A DNA stretch of 64,000 bases from Listeria monocytogenes (GTDB taxonomy: Bacteria > Bacillota > Bacilli > Lactobacillales > Listeriaceae), in NCBI RefSeq assembly GCF_041765605.1, contig NZ_CP168900.1, forward strand, positions 884,001-948,000, read 5' to 3'. Both the position numbers and the translations under genes were made by a program. Below are positions 1 through 8,819 of the stretch, piece after piece (within the stretch, counting starts at the first letter, position 1; the number at the start of each line of letters is the position of its first letter). The notes below the pieces were generated by a model. The model had not been told where the DNA came from. It saw only the letters and a list, made by a program, of their open reading frames with translations, and did no database searches.

Positions 1-714
1 GTAACTGGCCTGAAAAAAAGTTTTGGCGCAAATGAAGTGTTAAAAGGCATTGATATAGAAGTAAAAGAAGGCGAAGTAGTTTGTGTCATCGGACCTTCTG
101 GCTCTGGTAAAAGTACATTTCTTCGTTGCATGAATAACCTGGAAGAAATTACTGCAGGCGATGTAGTCGTTGATGATTTTAATATTACGGATAAAAAAGT
201 AGACATTAATAAGGTTCGCGAAAATATCGGCATGGTTTTCCAACATTTTAATCTTTTTCCACATTTGTCTGTTTTAGAAAATATCACTTTAGCACCTGTT
301 GAATTGAAAAAAATGGATAAAGAAGCGGCGAAAAGTAATGCTTTACGTTTATTAGAACAAGTTGGCTTACGAGAAAAAGCAGAAGAATTTCCTAATCAAC
401 TGTCTGGTGGACAAAAACAACGGGTGGCGATTGCGAGAGCACTTGCGATGGATCCTGATATTATGTTGTTCGATGAGCCAACATCAGCGCTCGATCCAGA
501 AATGGTTGGCGAAGTTTTAGGCGTTATGAAAGAACTAGCCAAAGATGGCATGACGATGATGATTGTTACACACGAAATGGGCTTTGCTCGTGAAGTTGGT
601 GACCGAGTAATCTTTATGGACGGTGGTTACATTGTCGAAGAAGGCAAGCCAGCTGAGATTTTTGATAACCCAACGAATGAAAGAACAATCAGTTTCTTAG
701 ATAAAGTTTTATAA
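1..714 (+). CDS. glnQ: Polar amino-acid (glutamine-type) ABC transporter ATPase, 5'-truncated
   Basis: ATP-hydrolysing subunit of a polar amino-acid importer of the GlnQ family, acting on the cytoplasmic face of the membrane. The reading frame is open from base 1, so the true start lies before the window; the in-frame GTG at 37 is an internal codon. Visible motifs are a Walker [10 protein letters not shown] (nt 91-117), the signature LSGGQ (nt 400-414) and Walker [12 protein letters not shown] shortly after. The permease and binding protein should lie upstream of the window. A terminator follows directly. The family is certain; glutamine specificity is inferred from family resemblance only. 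Confidence 0.93.
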   Translation, partial: VTGLKKSFGANEVLKGIDIEVKEGEVVCVIGPSGSGKSTFLRCMNNLEEITAGDVVVDDFNITDKKVDINKVRENIGMVFQHFNLFPHLSVLENITLAPVELKKMDKEAAKSNALRLLEQVGLREKAEEFPNQLSGGQKQRVAIARALAMDPDIMLFDEPTSALDPEMVGEVLGVMKELAKDGMTMMIVTHEMGFAREVGDRVIFMDGGYIVEEGKPAEIFDNPTNERTISFLDKVL

Positions 715-720
715 ACTAAA

Positions 721-766
721 AAGCACTATGACTTGGGGATTTCCCAAACCATAGTGCTTTTTTTAT
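721..766 (+). terminator. Rho-independent terminator after the ABC transporter ATPase
   Basis: The arms aagcactatg and catagtgctt pair around an inner ttggg/cccaa stem and are followed by a T-rich run. It lies 7 bases after the ATPase stop codon. The convergent gene on the minus strand ends at its edge, so it may serve both directions. Confidence 0.85.
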
Positions 767-1053
767 TTTTTGTTTTGTTTATCGTTCTTTTGTTTGAGCG
801 TACTTTGTGAAACCCGGCCAGTTATTCGCTCCACTTCTAATTGCTTGTCGCCGAAGTCTTTTTCTAAATGGAAGTTCTCTTTATTTTTGCCAATTGTTAC
901 ATTAATTTTGGAATGTTTATGGGGACTCTTCTTAGAAACGGCACTTTTTTTCTCTGGTGTACTAGTTTGTTGGTTATCCAAAAAGAAATAGCCGCCGACA
1001 AGACTGAGGGCTGCACAAACTGCGATGCTTGTTAGTATAATGCGTTTTTTCAT
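763..1053 (-). CDS. Small secreted or membrane-anchored hypothetical protein (96 aa)
   Basis: I do not recognise a family. The N-terminus has a short basic start (MKKR) followed by about 20 hydrophobic residues, fitting a signal peptide or a single membrane anchor. The rest is very lysine-rich, with a Lys/Ser/His patch around residues 35-50 and a basic tail, so it would sit outside the membrane. A good ribosome site (GGAGGA) precedes the ATG on the minus strand. It is convergent with the ABC ATPase and probably has its own promoter in the AT-rich bases 1060-1110. Function unknown. Confidence 0.6.
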   Translation of the reverse strand: MKKRIILTSIAVCAALSLVGGYFFLDNQQTSTPEKKSAVSKKSPHKHSKINVTIGKNKENFHLEKDFGDKQLEVERITGRVSQSTLKQKNDKQNKK

Positions 1054-1508
1054 GCGATTCCTCCAATGCTTATATATGTATATAATTATATAGTATTGAT
1101 AAAAGTAAACCAGTGAAGATTTTGTGAAAACTAAAAAACATGTCGAAATTTAGCTGTTTTAACATCCAATTGAGACTGATAATGCGTAATTAATCGCCTT
1201 TTTTTATCGAAATTCACCCTGTTGAAAAAGAAGGAATTGGATTATAACAATGATTTCAGAGAGAATAATGCTGTTTCGATTATAGAACTTCATAAAAAAG
1301 ACACATTTTCAGCGAGATTTGTAAATAATCTGCCTATTTTATGAGGTTTTATTTTATAATAAGGAAGAACGTTTACATATTTGCTTGAAAAACGCTAGAA
1401 ATCGCCTGTTTGAGACAAGTGTTATCAAGGTTTTTCTTTATATTATCTTAAAAACAACGAAAAAAATTCGTGTTTCAAACGCTTTCTTGAAAAAAAGTAG
1501 ATATTTTG
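1054..1508. other. AT-rich intergenic stretch with no supported gene
   Basis: About 450 bases between the minus-strand small protein and the SigB-like promoter. Its left edge presumably holds the promoter of the minus-strand gene (TATA-rich bases around 1070-1095). I see no ORF with a ribosome site, tRNA, repeat or convincing structured RNA in the rest. Confidence 0.5.
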
Positions 1509-1533
1509 GTTAATATTTTTATTAATAGGGTAT
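1509..1533 (+). promoter_or_regulatory. Candidate SigB promoter upstream of a small ORF
   Basis: A GTTA element at 1509-1512 is followed, after 15 bases, by GGGTAT at 1528-1533. This matches the SigB pattern GTTT-N13..16-GGGWAW except for one base in the -35 box. Transcription would begin near 1540 and run into the small ORF at 1618. The pattern is seen directly; SigB dependence is inferred. Confidence 0.5.
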
Positions 1534-1617
1534 TCTTAGTAAAGAGAATATGATAAAGTAAGGAAAGAGAGAAAAATAAAAAGAATGAAAACAAATTTTG
1601 AAGATGGAGTGATGAGA

Positions 1618-1764
1618 TTGGATAATAATCAAAAAGACTTGAATCAAGTAATCCGTCAGCTCAAAGAAAAAGGAATTGTTGTTGAAAAAACAAAATCACG
1701 AAAAGATATTTGGAAATCGGTTAGTAGTAAAGCGATGCCGAATATGACACTTCGATTGCAGTAA
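1618..1764 (+). CDS. Small hypothetical protein (48 codons, TTG start)
   Basis: Small ORF that a length cutoff would miss. It starts at TTG 1618 with GGAG at 1606-1609, an 8-base spacing. An upstream in-frame ATG at 1585 gives 59 codons and the ATG at 1612 gives 50, but both have poorer ribosome sites. The product is charged and lysine-rich (begins MDNNQKDLN, ends NMTLRLQ), with no membrane segment or recognisable domain. A SigB-like promoter sits about 80 bases upstream and a long hairpin ending in T residues follows the stop. That promoter-ORF-terminator layout supports a real transcript; whether the ORF is translated is uncertain. Confidence 0.45.
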   Translation: MDNNQKDLNQVIRQLKEKGIVVEKTKSRKDIWKSVSSKAMPNMTLRLQ

Positions 1765-1770
1765 ATCGAA

Positions 1771-1863
1771 AAGTGAAGTTTTATATGATTTTTATGTAGC
1801 TTTGAAGGAACAAAATGAACTCAAAGCAGCATGATTTACATATAAAATAACTTCACTTTTTTT
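1771..1863 (+). terminator. Long imperfect hairpin ending in a T run
   Basis: The 5' arm beginning aagtgaagtt ttatatg pairs with a 3' arm catataaaat aacttcactt. An inner stem (agctttga with tcaaagc) extends it to roughly 90 bases, followed by seven or more T residues. It begins 7 bases after the small ORF stop, so a terminator is the simplest reading. The unusual length leaves open a stable 3' small RNA. Confidence 0.6.
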
Positions 1864-1985
1864 CTTTGTCATGAATTAGTCATTAAGTTTTGATGTTTCT
1901 GTTATCCTTTTTACGTAAAAATGTTGTATGATGGAGTGGAAGGCTTTTGTCATAGAAGAAAATAGAAATAGAGTGAGGCATATAC

Positions 1986-2744
1986 ATGAAAAAAGAAGCG
2001 GTTAACCAACAATCTATTTATGTGCATATTGATCATGTTATTAACAATGTGGCGACAAGCGGCATTTCTTTTTGTGATTTCTTAAATGGTGTGGGACAGC
2101 CACCTGAAAATATTTTGTTAATTAAGCATAATATTGAAGATGCATCCTACAATGCGCACACAGCTTTTCACTACCTAGAGCCAGGCGATTTAGCGAATAT
2201 TTCCAAAGAGAATTTTAATCCACTATGTTGGATTGATTTTGAAGATGTGGAGCTTTTAAACCAACTAACTCCACAAGAAGTAGCGGAGATGCTTTATCTT
2301 GCACACACTGGGCGCCATTTGCGTTCTCCATTTTATTATAAATTACAAAATAATTTTGTTTACTTAACTAGGGAAGACGGTCGTTATAATAAAGTATATT
2401 ACCGGAATCTTAATCATTTTTATATGTTACTAAGTTACGTCATTGCACGCAAAACGTCTGAACTAGTTAACGAGAAGAGTATCTTTTCATTTAGTAAGAA
2501 AAAATATGTTGCGGAACCACCAGTAGAACTTTTGAAAAAGATGGCGGATCATTTTAAAGACGGGGCTTGTATTGCGCTCGATGATGTCGTGAGAACGCGC
2601 ACGCAAATCGAAGTACCAATTGGGCACGGGCTAACAGAAGAAATGACCGAATTAGAGATTTCTTCCAAAATTTATTATGAAGAAGAGGTCGCCAAATTAG
2701 TCTATGATTTAAAACAAAATGAATGGAAATATATCGAAAAATAA
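1986..2744 (+). CDS. Conserved hypothetical protein (252 aa)
   Basis: No family I can name with confidence. It is soluble and acidic-to-neutral, with no signal peptide and no membrane segment, rich in His, Tyr and Phe (HFYM, HFKDG), and has no obvious catalytic signature. The ATG start is preceded by a gaGTGAGG-like site, and an AT-rich promoter region lies at 1900-1940. It stands alone, with a small ORF upstream and a TetR/SMR unit downstream. By synteny it matches a conserved Listeria gene of unknown function. Confidence 0.7.
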   Translation: MKKEAVNQQSIYVHIDHVINNVATSGISFCDFLNGVGQPPENILLIKHNIEDASYNAHTAFHYLEPGDLANISKENFNPLCWIDFEDVELLNQLTPQEVAEMLYLAHTGRHLRSPFYYKLQNNFVYLTREDGRYNKVYYRNLNHFYMLLSYVIARKTSELVNEKSIFSFSKKKYVAEPPVELLKKMADHFKDGACIALDDVVRTRTQIEVPIGHGLTEEMTELEISSKIYYEEEVAKLVYDLKQNEWKYIEK

Positions 2745-2792
2745 AAAATCAAACTTTTTCCTTTACGTTTGGTTTTTTATTTGATAGAATTT

Positions 2793-2810
2793 AACTAATG
2801 AACGTTAGTT
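2793..2810. promoter_or_regulatory. Candidate TetR-family (SugR) operator
   Basis: Perfect dyad AACTAA-TGAACG-TTAGTT just after a -10-like tagaat and just before the ribosome site of the TetR gene. Position and symmetry fit autorepression by the regulator encoded next to it. Confidence 0.65.
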
Positions 2811-2823
2811 AGGAGGTTGCTTT

Positions 2824-3378
2824 ATGACGAAGAAACTGATTAAAGAAGTAGCGTTAACCCTTTTTGCGGAAAAAGGCTACGATGGGACGGCGCTTTCGGA
2901 AATCGCGAAAGCTGTTGGAATTAAGACACCATCGCTATATGCGCATTTTGCTTCAAAAGAGGCTCTTTTTTTAGAAGTTTATCAAGATAGCATCCAGATG
3001 GAATTAACAGAACTCGGACGAGTAGCGGAGCGAGAGGATTTAGTTGGGGAAGAGAAGCTACAATCAATTTTCTTTGTGGCAACAGATTTTTCTAGCAATC
3101 CCGATGAGAAGAAATTTTTCCAGCGCGCCGTCTTTTATCCGCCTAAGTCACTTTTTCAAGAATTAAAAGAAGAAACAAAGACATATGAACAACTGACGAA
3201 TCGGATATTGCGCGAAACGTTAGAAAAAATAGTATCCGAAGAAGCACTTGTAAAATGGATGCACGTTTTTTATGCACTTCTTGATGGACTGAGTGTGGAA
3301 CACGGCATTTATGATGAAACGGAATTTGAGTTGCGAAGAAAATCTGCTTGGGCAGTTCTCGCAAGTTTGCTCAAATGA
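2824..3378 (+). CDS. sugR: TetR-family repressor of the SMR efflux pair
   Basis: One-component transcriptional repressor, 184 aa. The N-terminal 50 residues are a TetR helix-turn-helix (FAEKGYDGTALSEIAKAVGI, then SLYAHFASKEALF). The remainder is an all-helical ligand-binding domain. The ribosome site AGGAGG lies just before the ATG, and a perfect dyad operator overlaps the promoter. It runs straight into two SMR transporter genes, so it probably senses a cationic drug or biocide and derepresses the operon. In L. monocytogenes the equivalent trio has been described as sugR-sugE1-sugE2, linked to quaternary-ammonium tolerance; that link is recalled knowledge. Confidence 0.88.
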   Translation: MTKKLIKEVALTLFAEKGYDGTALSEIAKAVGIKTPSLYAHFASKEALFLEVYQDSIQMELTELGRVAEREDLVGEEKLQSIFFVATDFSSNPDEKKFFQRAVFYPPKSLFQELKEETKTYEQLTNRILRETLEKIVSEEALVKWMHVFYALLDGLSVEHGIYDETEFELRRKSAWAVLASLLK

Positions 3379-3394
3379 TTGGGAGGTAATGAAA

Positions 3395-3736
3395 TTGGCT
3401 TGGTTTTATTTAATTATGGCAGGGTTATCAGAAATTGTTTGGGCTTTTGGACTAAAAGAATCACATGGTTTCACGATGTTAGGGTGGAGCCTTTTGACGA
3501 TAGCATTTTTGATTGTTAGTTTTGGTTTGTTTTCGATTTCCATGAAGTCCATTCCAATTGGGACGGCGTATGCGGTTTTTACTGGAATTGGGGCTGCTGG
3601 GACAGCGATTATTGGGATGATTTTCCTTTCAGAAGGTGTTTCTTTTTGGAAGATTGTTTCGCTTATCGTATTATTAACAGGGATTATCGGCCTGAAACTA
3701 GTGGATGGCAATGAGTCTGAAAAGGAGGCTAAATAA
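3395..3736 (+). CDS. sugE1: Small multidrug resistance (SMR) efflux protein, first subunit
   Basis: Four-helix proton-coupled exporter of lipophilic cations. The protein shows four hydrophobic segments and the conserved membrane Glu in helix 1 (AGLSEIVWAFGLK). I prefer TTG 3395, 8 bases after GGGAGG, giving 113 aa; the ATG at 3389 is almost on top of the ribosome site. Open frame further upstream overlaps the TetR gene and is not coding. The two-base gap to the next SMR gene suggests a heterodimer, as in YkkCD and EbrAB. Confidence 0.87.
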   Translation: MAWFYLIMAGLSEIVWAFGLKESHGFTMLGWSLLTIAFLIVSFGLFSISMKSIPIGTAYAVFTGIGAAGTAIIGMIFLSEGVSFWKIVSLIVLLTGIIGLKLVDGNESEKEAK

Positions 3737-3738
3737 CG

Positions 3739-4059
3739 ATGGATTGGATATTTTTACTTGTAGCAGGGTTATGCGAAATGGTCTTCGTTGTCATGCTAAA
3801 ATTATCAGATGGCTTTAAAAAGGTTGGATATGCGATACTGACAGTTATCTTTATGTCTGCAAGTTTCTTTTTACTATCCCTCGCACTGAAGACGATTCCA
3901 ATCGGTACAGGTTATGCGATTTGGACCGGGATTGGCGCCGTTGGTAGTGTGACACTTGGAATGATTGTTTTTAAAGAACGTAAGAGTGTTGGTAAATTGC
4001 TCTTTATCACGATGATTATTGCCGGCGTGGTCGGTTTGAAATTAACATCTGGTGTTTAA
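3739..4059 (+). CDS. sugE2: SMR efflux protein, second subunit
   Basis: 106 aa, four membrane helices, with the helix-1 glutamate in AGLCEMVFVVMLK and the SMR signature region IPIGTGYAIWTGIGAVG. It is a clear paralogue of the preceding gene (IPIGTAYAVFTGIGAAG there). The ribosome site AAGGAGG lies inside the end of the upstream gene, so the two are translationally linked. Probable partner in a dual-topology or heterodimeric pump for quaternary ammonium compounds. Confidence 0.9.
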   Translation: MDWIFLLVAGLCEMVFVVMLKLSDGFKKVGYAILTVIFMSASFFLLSLALKTIPIGTGYAIWTGIGAVGSVTLGMIVFKERKSVGKLLFITMIIAGVVGLKLTSGV

Positions 4060-4208
4060 TATTTTAGGTTGAAAAAGTCCTTTTTGGAATAAGCGTGCAC
4101 GGTTCTTATTTAAAAAAGAAGATTTTTTCGACCTATTTTTTAGTTATACCTTTTCATCCTGTCAAAACATGGTAAAATAGATAAAGCGAATAATGACGGA
4201 GGGGTATT

Positions 4209-5321
4209 ATGAAAACCAAATTAATTTTGTTATACGGTGGGAAATCTGCTGAACACGAAGTTTCCTTACAAACAGCATTTTCAGTTATCAATGCTTTGGA
4301 TTTAGAAAAATTCGAAGCTGCGCCAATATATATTACGAATGAAGGTGAGTGGATTCAAGGACCACTTCTTTCTGGGAAGTTAGATTTTGTCGAACAATTA
4401 CGTTTTTCGGCTACAGATTCAATAAAACTTGCTACAACTGAATCAGAAAAATCAGAAGGGGAAGCAATTAGCCCGGCCGTTTTAGAAGCAGACGGACAAG
4501 AGACAGTCGTATTCCCACTTTTACATGGTCCAAACGGAGAAGATGGCACTGTTCAAGGATTGTTCGAAGTATTAAACATTCCATATGTTGGCAACGGGGT
4601 CTTGGCATCTTCTGCTGCAATGGACAAAATCGTGATGAAGAAAATTTTTGCAGATGCTGGTATTCCGCAAGTTCCAGCAGTTGCAGTGCGTTTAATTGAT
4701 TGGAAAAACTATCAAGCAGAAATGATTACGGAGATGGAAGAAGTACTTACCTATCCAGTCTTCGTAAAACCAGCAAACCTTGGTTCGAGTGTTGGTATTA
4801 GTAAGGCAACAAACAAAAAAGAATTAGCGGACGCAATGACAGAAGCATTTTTATATGACCGTCGTGTGGTTGTTGAACAAGGTGTTGTTGCGCGCGAAAT
4901 CGAAATGGGCGTACTTGGAAATGATACGCCAGTTTGCTCTGTTCCAGGTGAAATTTTGCCAGAAGGTGCAGTTGCTACGTTTTACGATTACAAAGCAAAA
5001 TACCAGGATAATAATACTGCGTTAATTATTCCGACTGAAGTAGATCCGGAAATCTTGGAACAAATGAAAGAATATGCGGTTCAAGCATTCCTAGGTCTTG
5101 ATGCAAGCGGACTAGTGCGAGCGGACTTTTTCTTAACGGAAGATAATCAGTTATTCTTAAATGAAGTGAATACAATGCCAGGTTTCACACCGTACAGCAT
5201 GTATCCTCTTCTTTGGCAGGAAACGGGCTTACCGTACGGAGCGTTAATTGAACGATTAGTCGATTTAGCGAAAGAACGCCACGCAGCCAAAAATGCACTT
5301 AAATATAAATTAGAAGACTAA
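4209..5321 (+). CDS. ddl: D-alanine--D-alanine ligase
   Basis: ATP-grasp enzyme joining two D-Ala for peptidoglycan precursors, in the cytoplasm. 370 aa, a normal length. The N-terminus has [13 protein letters not shown], followed by [14 protein letters not shown]; the ATP-binding core has [14 protein letters not shown], and the end carries the metal-binding [16 protein letters not shown] precedes the ATG. It is followed after about 60 bases by murF, which adds the D-Ala-D-Ala dipeptide, so the two form a pathway unit; alr near 38 kb supplies the D-Ala. Confidence 0.97.
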   Translation: MKTKLILLYGGKSAEHEVSLQTAFSVINALDLEKFEAAPIYITNEGEWIQGPLLSGKLDFVEQLRFSATDSIKLATTESEKSEGEAISPAVLEADGQETVVFPLLHGPNGEDGTVQGLFEVLNIPYVGNGVLASSAAMDKIVMKKIFADAGIPQVPAVAVRLIDWKNYQAEMITEMEEVLTYPVFVKPANLGSSVGISKATNKKELADAMTEAFLYDRRVVVEQGVVAREIEMGVLGNDTPVCSVPGEILPEGAVATFYDYKAKYQDNNTALIIPTEVDPEILEQMKEYAVQAFLGLDASGLVRADFFLTEDNQLFLNEVNTMPGFTPYSMYPLLWQETGLPYGALIERLVDLAKERHAAKNALKYKLED

Positions 5322-5331
5322 AATAAACAAG

Positions 5332-5366
5332 AAAGCAGTTTTCATATGCGGAAGCTGCTTTTTTAT
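5332..5366 (+). terminator. Weak hairpin between ddl and murF
   Basis: agcag pairs with ctgct around a loop and is followed by six T residues. It could be a partial terminator that sets the ddl:murF ratio. The stem is short, so confidence is low. Confidence 0.4.
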
Positions 5367-5384
5367 GGAAGAGAGAGATTTAAT

Positions 5385-6758
5385 TTGAAAAAAACAGTAG
5401 GCGAAGTAGTAGCAATGTTAGATAGTTCCATCCATGTAGATACATTTCGCGATGTCGTCATTACTGGCGTTTGTTTTGACACAAGGCAAATAAAGTCAGG
5501 TGATTTATTTGTTCCGTTTGTAGGGAATGTGCGCGATGGACATGAGTTTGTGGGGCAAGCACGAGAAATGGGTGCTGTAGCTACTTTCTGGCAAAAAAAT
5601 GTACCAAATCCACCGACGGATTTCCCGGTTATTTTAGTAGAAGATACTTTACTCGCGCTTCAAGAACTGGCGGCAAAATATATCCAACAAGTAAAACCAA
5701 AAGTTATTGCGATTACTGGAAGCAATGGTAAAACGACGACAAAAGATATTATGGCAGCGATTGTAGAAACAACGTACAAAGTGCATTATACTGGTGGGAA
5801 CTTTAATAACCATATCGGCTTACCATATACGATTTTAACGATGCCAGAAGATACGGAAGTTGCTGTACTTGAAATGGGCATGAATCATCGTCATGAAATC
5901 GAAGTGCTTTCCAAAATTGCCAAACCCGATATCGCGATTATTACGAATATCGGCGAGGCACATATTGAATATCTTGGTTCGCGTGAAGAAATTGCCAAAG
6001 CAAAACTGGAAATTACTGCGGGGCTTAATCCAAGCGGGATTTTAATTTATCCACATGAAGAAACTTTGCTGCTAGGAAATATTAATGGCGATTTCAGACA
6101 GCTCACTTTTGGCAAGTCGGAAGCTGCGGAAATTTATCCGTTAGAAATTCGTGCGGAAGCGGAAGGCACTTCTTTTATAACTAATTGGGAGCCGGAGCTA
6201 GAAATTTTTGTCCCTATTATTGGTGAACATAATGTTTTCAACACAATGGCGGCGATGCTTGCGGCAAGAGAAATTGGAATTGAAGGCGAAAAAATTCAAT
6301 CTGCGCTGAAAAATATGGAACGTTCTAAAAGTCGTTTAGAATGGATTACAACGAAAAGTGGCGCGCGTATTTTGAATGATGCTTATAACTCTAGTCCGAC
6401 AGCGCTCAAAACGGTTTTAAAAACATTCATGCATATGGATTCGAGCGGCAAACCTAAATATTTGGTCCTTGCTGATATGCTGGAACTTGGCGATTTGTCG
6501 ACAAAACTACACCAAGAATCAGCTGAGGTGTTAGAAAATGATACGATTCAGAAAGTTTTCTTATATGGTGATGCGATGAAAGCATTTGGAGAAGTAGCGG
6601 AATCGAAAATTGGTCAGGGAAAAGTTCATCATTTTGACACGAAAGAATCGCTTGAAACGGCGCTTCTTGCTGAAATAAAAGGAAATGAATGGATACTGGT
6701 CAAAGGTTCTTACGGAATGGGCTTGAAAGATGTGGTAGAAAATCTTATTATTAAGTAA
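5385..6758 (+). CDS. murF: UDP-MurNAc-tripeptide--D-Ala-D-Ala ligase
   Basis: Adds D-Ala-D-Ala to UDP-MurNAc-tripeptide, the last cytoplasmic step of the peptidoglycan monomer. 457 aa from TTG 5385, which follows a GAGAGAG ribosome site; the in-frame ATG at 5346 lies inside the hairpin after ddl and is unlikely. Mur-ligase motifs are the P-loop ITGSNGKTTTKD, the EMGMNHRHEI region, and LNDAYNSSPTAL in the C-terminal domain. Sits directly downstream of ddl. Confidence 0.95.
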   Translation: MKKTVGEVVAMLDSSIHVDTFRDVVITGVCFDTRQIKSGDLFVPFVGNVRDGHEFVGQAREMGAVATFWQKNVPNPPTDFPVILVEDTLLALQELAAKYIQQVKPKVIAITGSNGKTTTKDIMAAIVETTYKVHYTGGNFNNHIGLPYTILTMPEDTEVAVLEMGMNHRHEIEVLSKIAKPDIAIITNIGEAHIEYLGSREEIAKAKLEITAGLNPSGILIYPHEETLLLGNINGDFRQLTFGKSEAAEIYPLEIRAEAEGTSFITNWEPELEIFVPIIGEHNVFNTMAAMLAAREIGIEGEKIQSALKNMERSKSRLEWITTKSGARILNDAYNSSPTALKTVLKTFMHMDSSGKPKYLVLADMLELGDLSTKLHQESAEVLENDTIQKVFLYGDAMKAFGEVAESKIGQGKVHHFDTKESLETALLAEIKGNEWILVKGSYGMGLKDVVENLIIK

Positions 6759-6824
6759 CGACTAAAATTGGACAGAACATATTACCACTTAAATGGTAAT
6801 AATTTGGACAGGAGGAAAGGCATA

Positions 6825-7538
6825 ATGGTTGCTTGTTTGTGTATTCATGGTTTTACTGGTTCGCCGTCCGAGGTGAAGCCGCTCGCTGACTATTTGCGAG
6901 AGCATACAGATTGGGATGTTTTAGCACCCACATTACCTGGCCATGATCACCTGCGCCACTTAAAGAATGTGACGTATAAAGATTGGATTGTTTTTGTAGA
7001 TAGTATTTTAAGCCAAATGCTAAAAGAAGACGATGAAGTATATATTATTGGTTTTTCTATGGGGGGATTACTCGCTGGATGGCTCGCGAGACATTATCCG
7101 GAAGTGAAAAAACTAGTACTTCTGAGCACAGCCGTAAATGCAATGGAATGGCCGCAACTTGTCGAAAATTCCAAGCAAGTATTAACGGAAGCAAAAGAAG
7201 TCACGCTCAAAAACAGCCCAATGTTCAAACGTTACCAAAAGAAAGTAACGGAAACACCTTGGACTTCCACGCTACAATTCAAAAAAATGGTAGCTTTAGC
7301 AAAGCCAGTTTTTGAGCATATTGAAATTCCAACTTTTATTGCACAAGGCAGTGCCGACCAAGTAGTTCCTGCTGAAAAGAGTGTTAATTTCTTAATGGAA
7401 AGTATTCCTGGTCCAAAAGAATTATTTATTTTAGAAGGTTCGAAACACGTGATTTGTCAAGATGAACAAGCGGACAAATTATTTGCAGCTGTTTTAACAT
7501 TTTTGCAAAAAGATGTCGCTATTTTAAATACCAAATAA
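6825..7538 (+). CDS. Carboxylesterase / alpha-beta hydrolase (Est30-like)
   Basis: Cytoplasmic serine hydrolase of the alpha/beta fold, 237 aa. The start is ATG 6825, right after AGGAGGAAAGG; a longer frame from 6768 lacks a ribosome site. Motifs are the oxyanion strand CIHGFTGSPSEVKPLADYL, the nucleophile elbow GFSMGG, an Asp in AQGSADQVVP, and the catalytic His in GSKHVICQDE. This pattern matches Geobacillus carboxylesterase Est30. The natural substrate is unknown. It ends at a shared terminator facing the LacI gene. Confidence 0.88.
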   Translation: MVACLCIHGFTGSPSEVKPLADYLREHTDWDVLAPTLPGHDHLRHLKNVTYKDWIVFVDSILSQMLKEDDEVYIIGFSMGGLLAGWLARHYPEVKKLVLLSTAVNAMEWPQLVENSKQVLTEAKEVTLKNSPMFKRYQKKVTETPWTSTLQFKKMVALAKPVFEHIEIPTFIAQGSADQVVPAEKSVNFLMESIPGPKELFILEGSKHVICQDEQADKLFAAVLTFLQKDVAILNTK

Positions 7539-7540
7539 AG

Positions 7541-7579
7541 AAAACCGATTCAGCTCTCGCTCGCTGAATCGGTTTTTTT
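7541..7579. terminator. Bidirectional terminator
   Basis: A 14-bp stem (aaaaccgattcagc with gctgaatcggtttt) and an 8-base loop, with A and T runs on both sides. It lies between the convergent esterase and LacI genes and also overlaps the last codons of the latter. Confidence 0.9.
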
Positions 7580-8575
7580 ATTTTCGCCAACAGAATCTCG
7601 GGCTATTAAATTAGTTGCAAGCGCCAGATGAACAAAACCTTCATCTGGTTTTCTTATGCGATTATACATCAGTTCGACAGCTTTCTCACCCATAAAACTA
7701 AGGTTAGTACACATCGTTGTCAGCTGCGGATTACTTAGTACAGTAAACTCGGTATTATCAAAACAAATAATCGATAAGTCTTTCGGGATATTATAGCCTT
7801 TCGATTGTAGGTAAGTATTGAGAATAAATCCAAGACCTGAGTTGACGCAAAACCAAGCAGTAGGGAGTTCGTCCAGTTCGTCTAAAGTTCTATACAATGT
7901 AGTTTGTTCTTCTTTGATGCGAGTGATGGCATATTTTTCGTTAAAAGGAATGTGATAGTACTGCAAAGCTTTTTTGTATCCTTCTAGTCGTTCTTCATAA
8001 CTTGGAGAAAAAGTTACGTCACCAAGAAAACCGATTTTTTGGTGCTTATTTTGAATTAAAAATTCCACAGCCATAAAAGCACCGTCTTTGTTTTGACTAA
8101 TAACTGCATCGGCTTTTAAATGCGGATCATGATGATCTATCAGCACTACTGGCATGCCGAGGTCGATCACTTTTTTACTATAATCGGTGTTAATATGCGA
8201 CAGCAAGAAAATACCAGTCCAGTTCTCACTTGTAAGCTGCTCCGGCAATTGATTTGTTGCCGCTTCCTCATCCGTAACTGGAAAAATAATAAGTTCGGCT
8301 TGGTGGGCGATAATGCTTTGTTTCATATTATCAATAATTTCACCAAAAAAACTGCGCTGAGAAAGGGCGAAAGAAGTTGCTAAAAGCGCAAATTTTTCTT
8401 TGACAACCTCACGTGCGATTTCTCTTTTATATTTATAACCTAATTCATCTGCCATTTTAAAAACAGCTAGTTTAGTTTGTTCGCTAACCCCATTTTTATT
8501 GCCTAAAGCTTGCGAGACTGAATTTTTGGTTATATTTAGCCTGTCAGCAATATCCTGCATCGTAACTTTCTTCAT
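7550..8575 (-). CDS. LacI-family transcriptional regulator of the mannoside operon
   Basis: 341 aa. The N-terminal 55 residues are the LacI helix-turn-helix and hinge (VTMQDIADRLNITKNSVSQALG). A periplasmic-binding-protein-like sugar sensor makes up the rest. The SQALG variant of the usual SRALN in the recognition helix is notable. GGAGGGG precedes the ATG on the minus strand. It is divergent from the sugar ABC operon at 8820, which carries a LacI-type AAGCGCTT palindrome in the shared intergenic region, so it is the likely local repressor. The inducer is probably a mannose-containing sugar, inferred from the enzymes encoded opposite. Confidence 0.9.
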   Translation of the reverse strand: MKKVTMQDIADRLNITKNSVSQALGNKNGVSEQTKLAVFKMADELGYKYKREIAREVVKEKFALLATSFALSQRSFFGEIIDNMKQSIIAHQAELIIFPVTDEEAATNQLPEQLTSENWTGIFLLSHINTDYSKKVIDLGMPVVLIDHHDPHLKADAVISQNKDGAFMAVEFLIQNKHQKIGFLGDVTFSPSYEERLEGYKKALQYYHIPFNEKYAITRIKEEQTTLYRTLDELDELPTAWFCVNSGLGFILNTYLQSKGYNIPKDLSIICFDNTEFTVLSNPQLTTMCTNLSFMGEKAVELMYNRIRKPDEGFVHLALATNLIARDSVGENKKTDSASES

Positions 8576-8769
8576 GGTTCCCCTCCGTTTTCCTCTATTT
8601 ATTCTATTATAGAAGTAAATTCACAAAATAGCAAAAATTTTATAATTAAAAAGTAATGTAGAAAGTAATTCTTTTTACTTTTGGTAGTAATACGTATAAA
8701 GCTTAATGATATTAGGTTTATTAAAAGTAATTATTGACATTACAAAAATGTAATGTGATAATGTAATCG

Positions 8770-8787
8770 TAATCAAGCGCTTACAAT
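8770..8787. promoter_or_regulatory. LacI-type / cre-like operator
   Basis: The palindromic core tcAAGCGCTTaca, with central CG, is typical of both LacI-family operators and catabolite (CcpA) cre sites. It lies about 40 bases before the binding-protein start codon. I cannot separate binding by the adjacent LacI protein from binding by CcpA. Confidence 0.6.
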
Positions 8788-8819
8788 TACAAAAAAGTGG
8801 AATTAGGAGGATTATTGAT

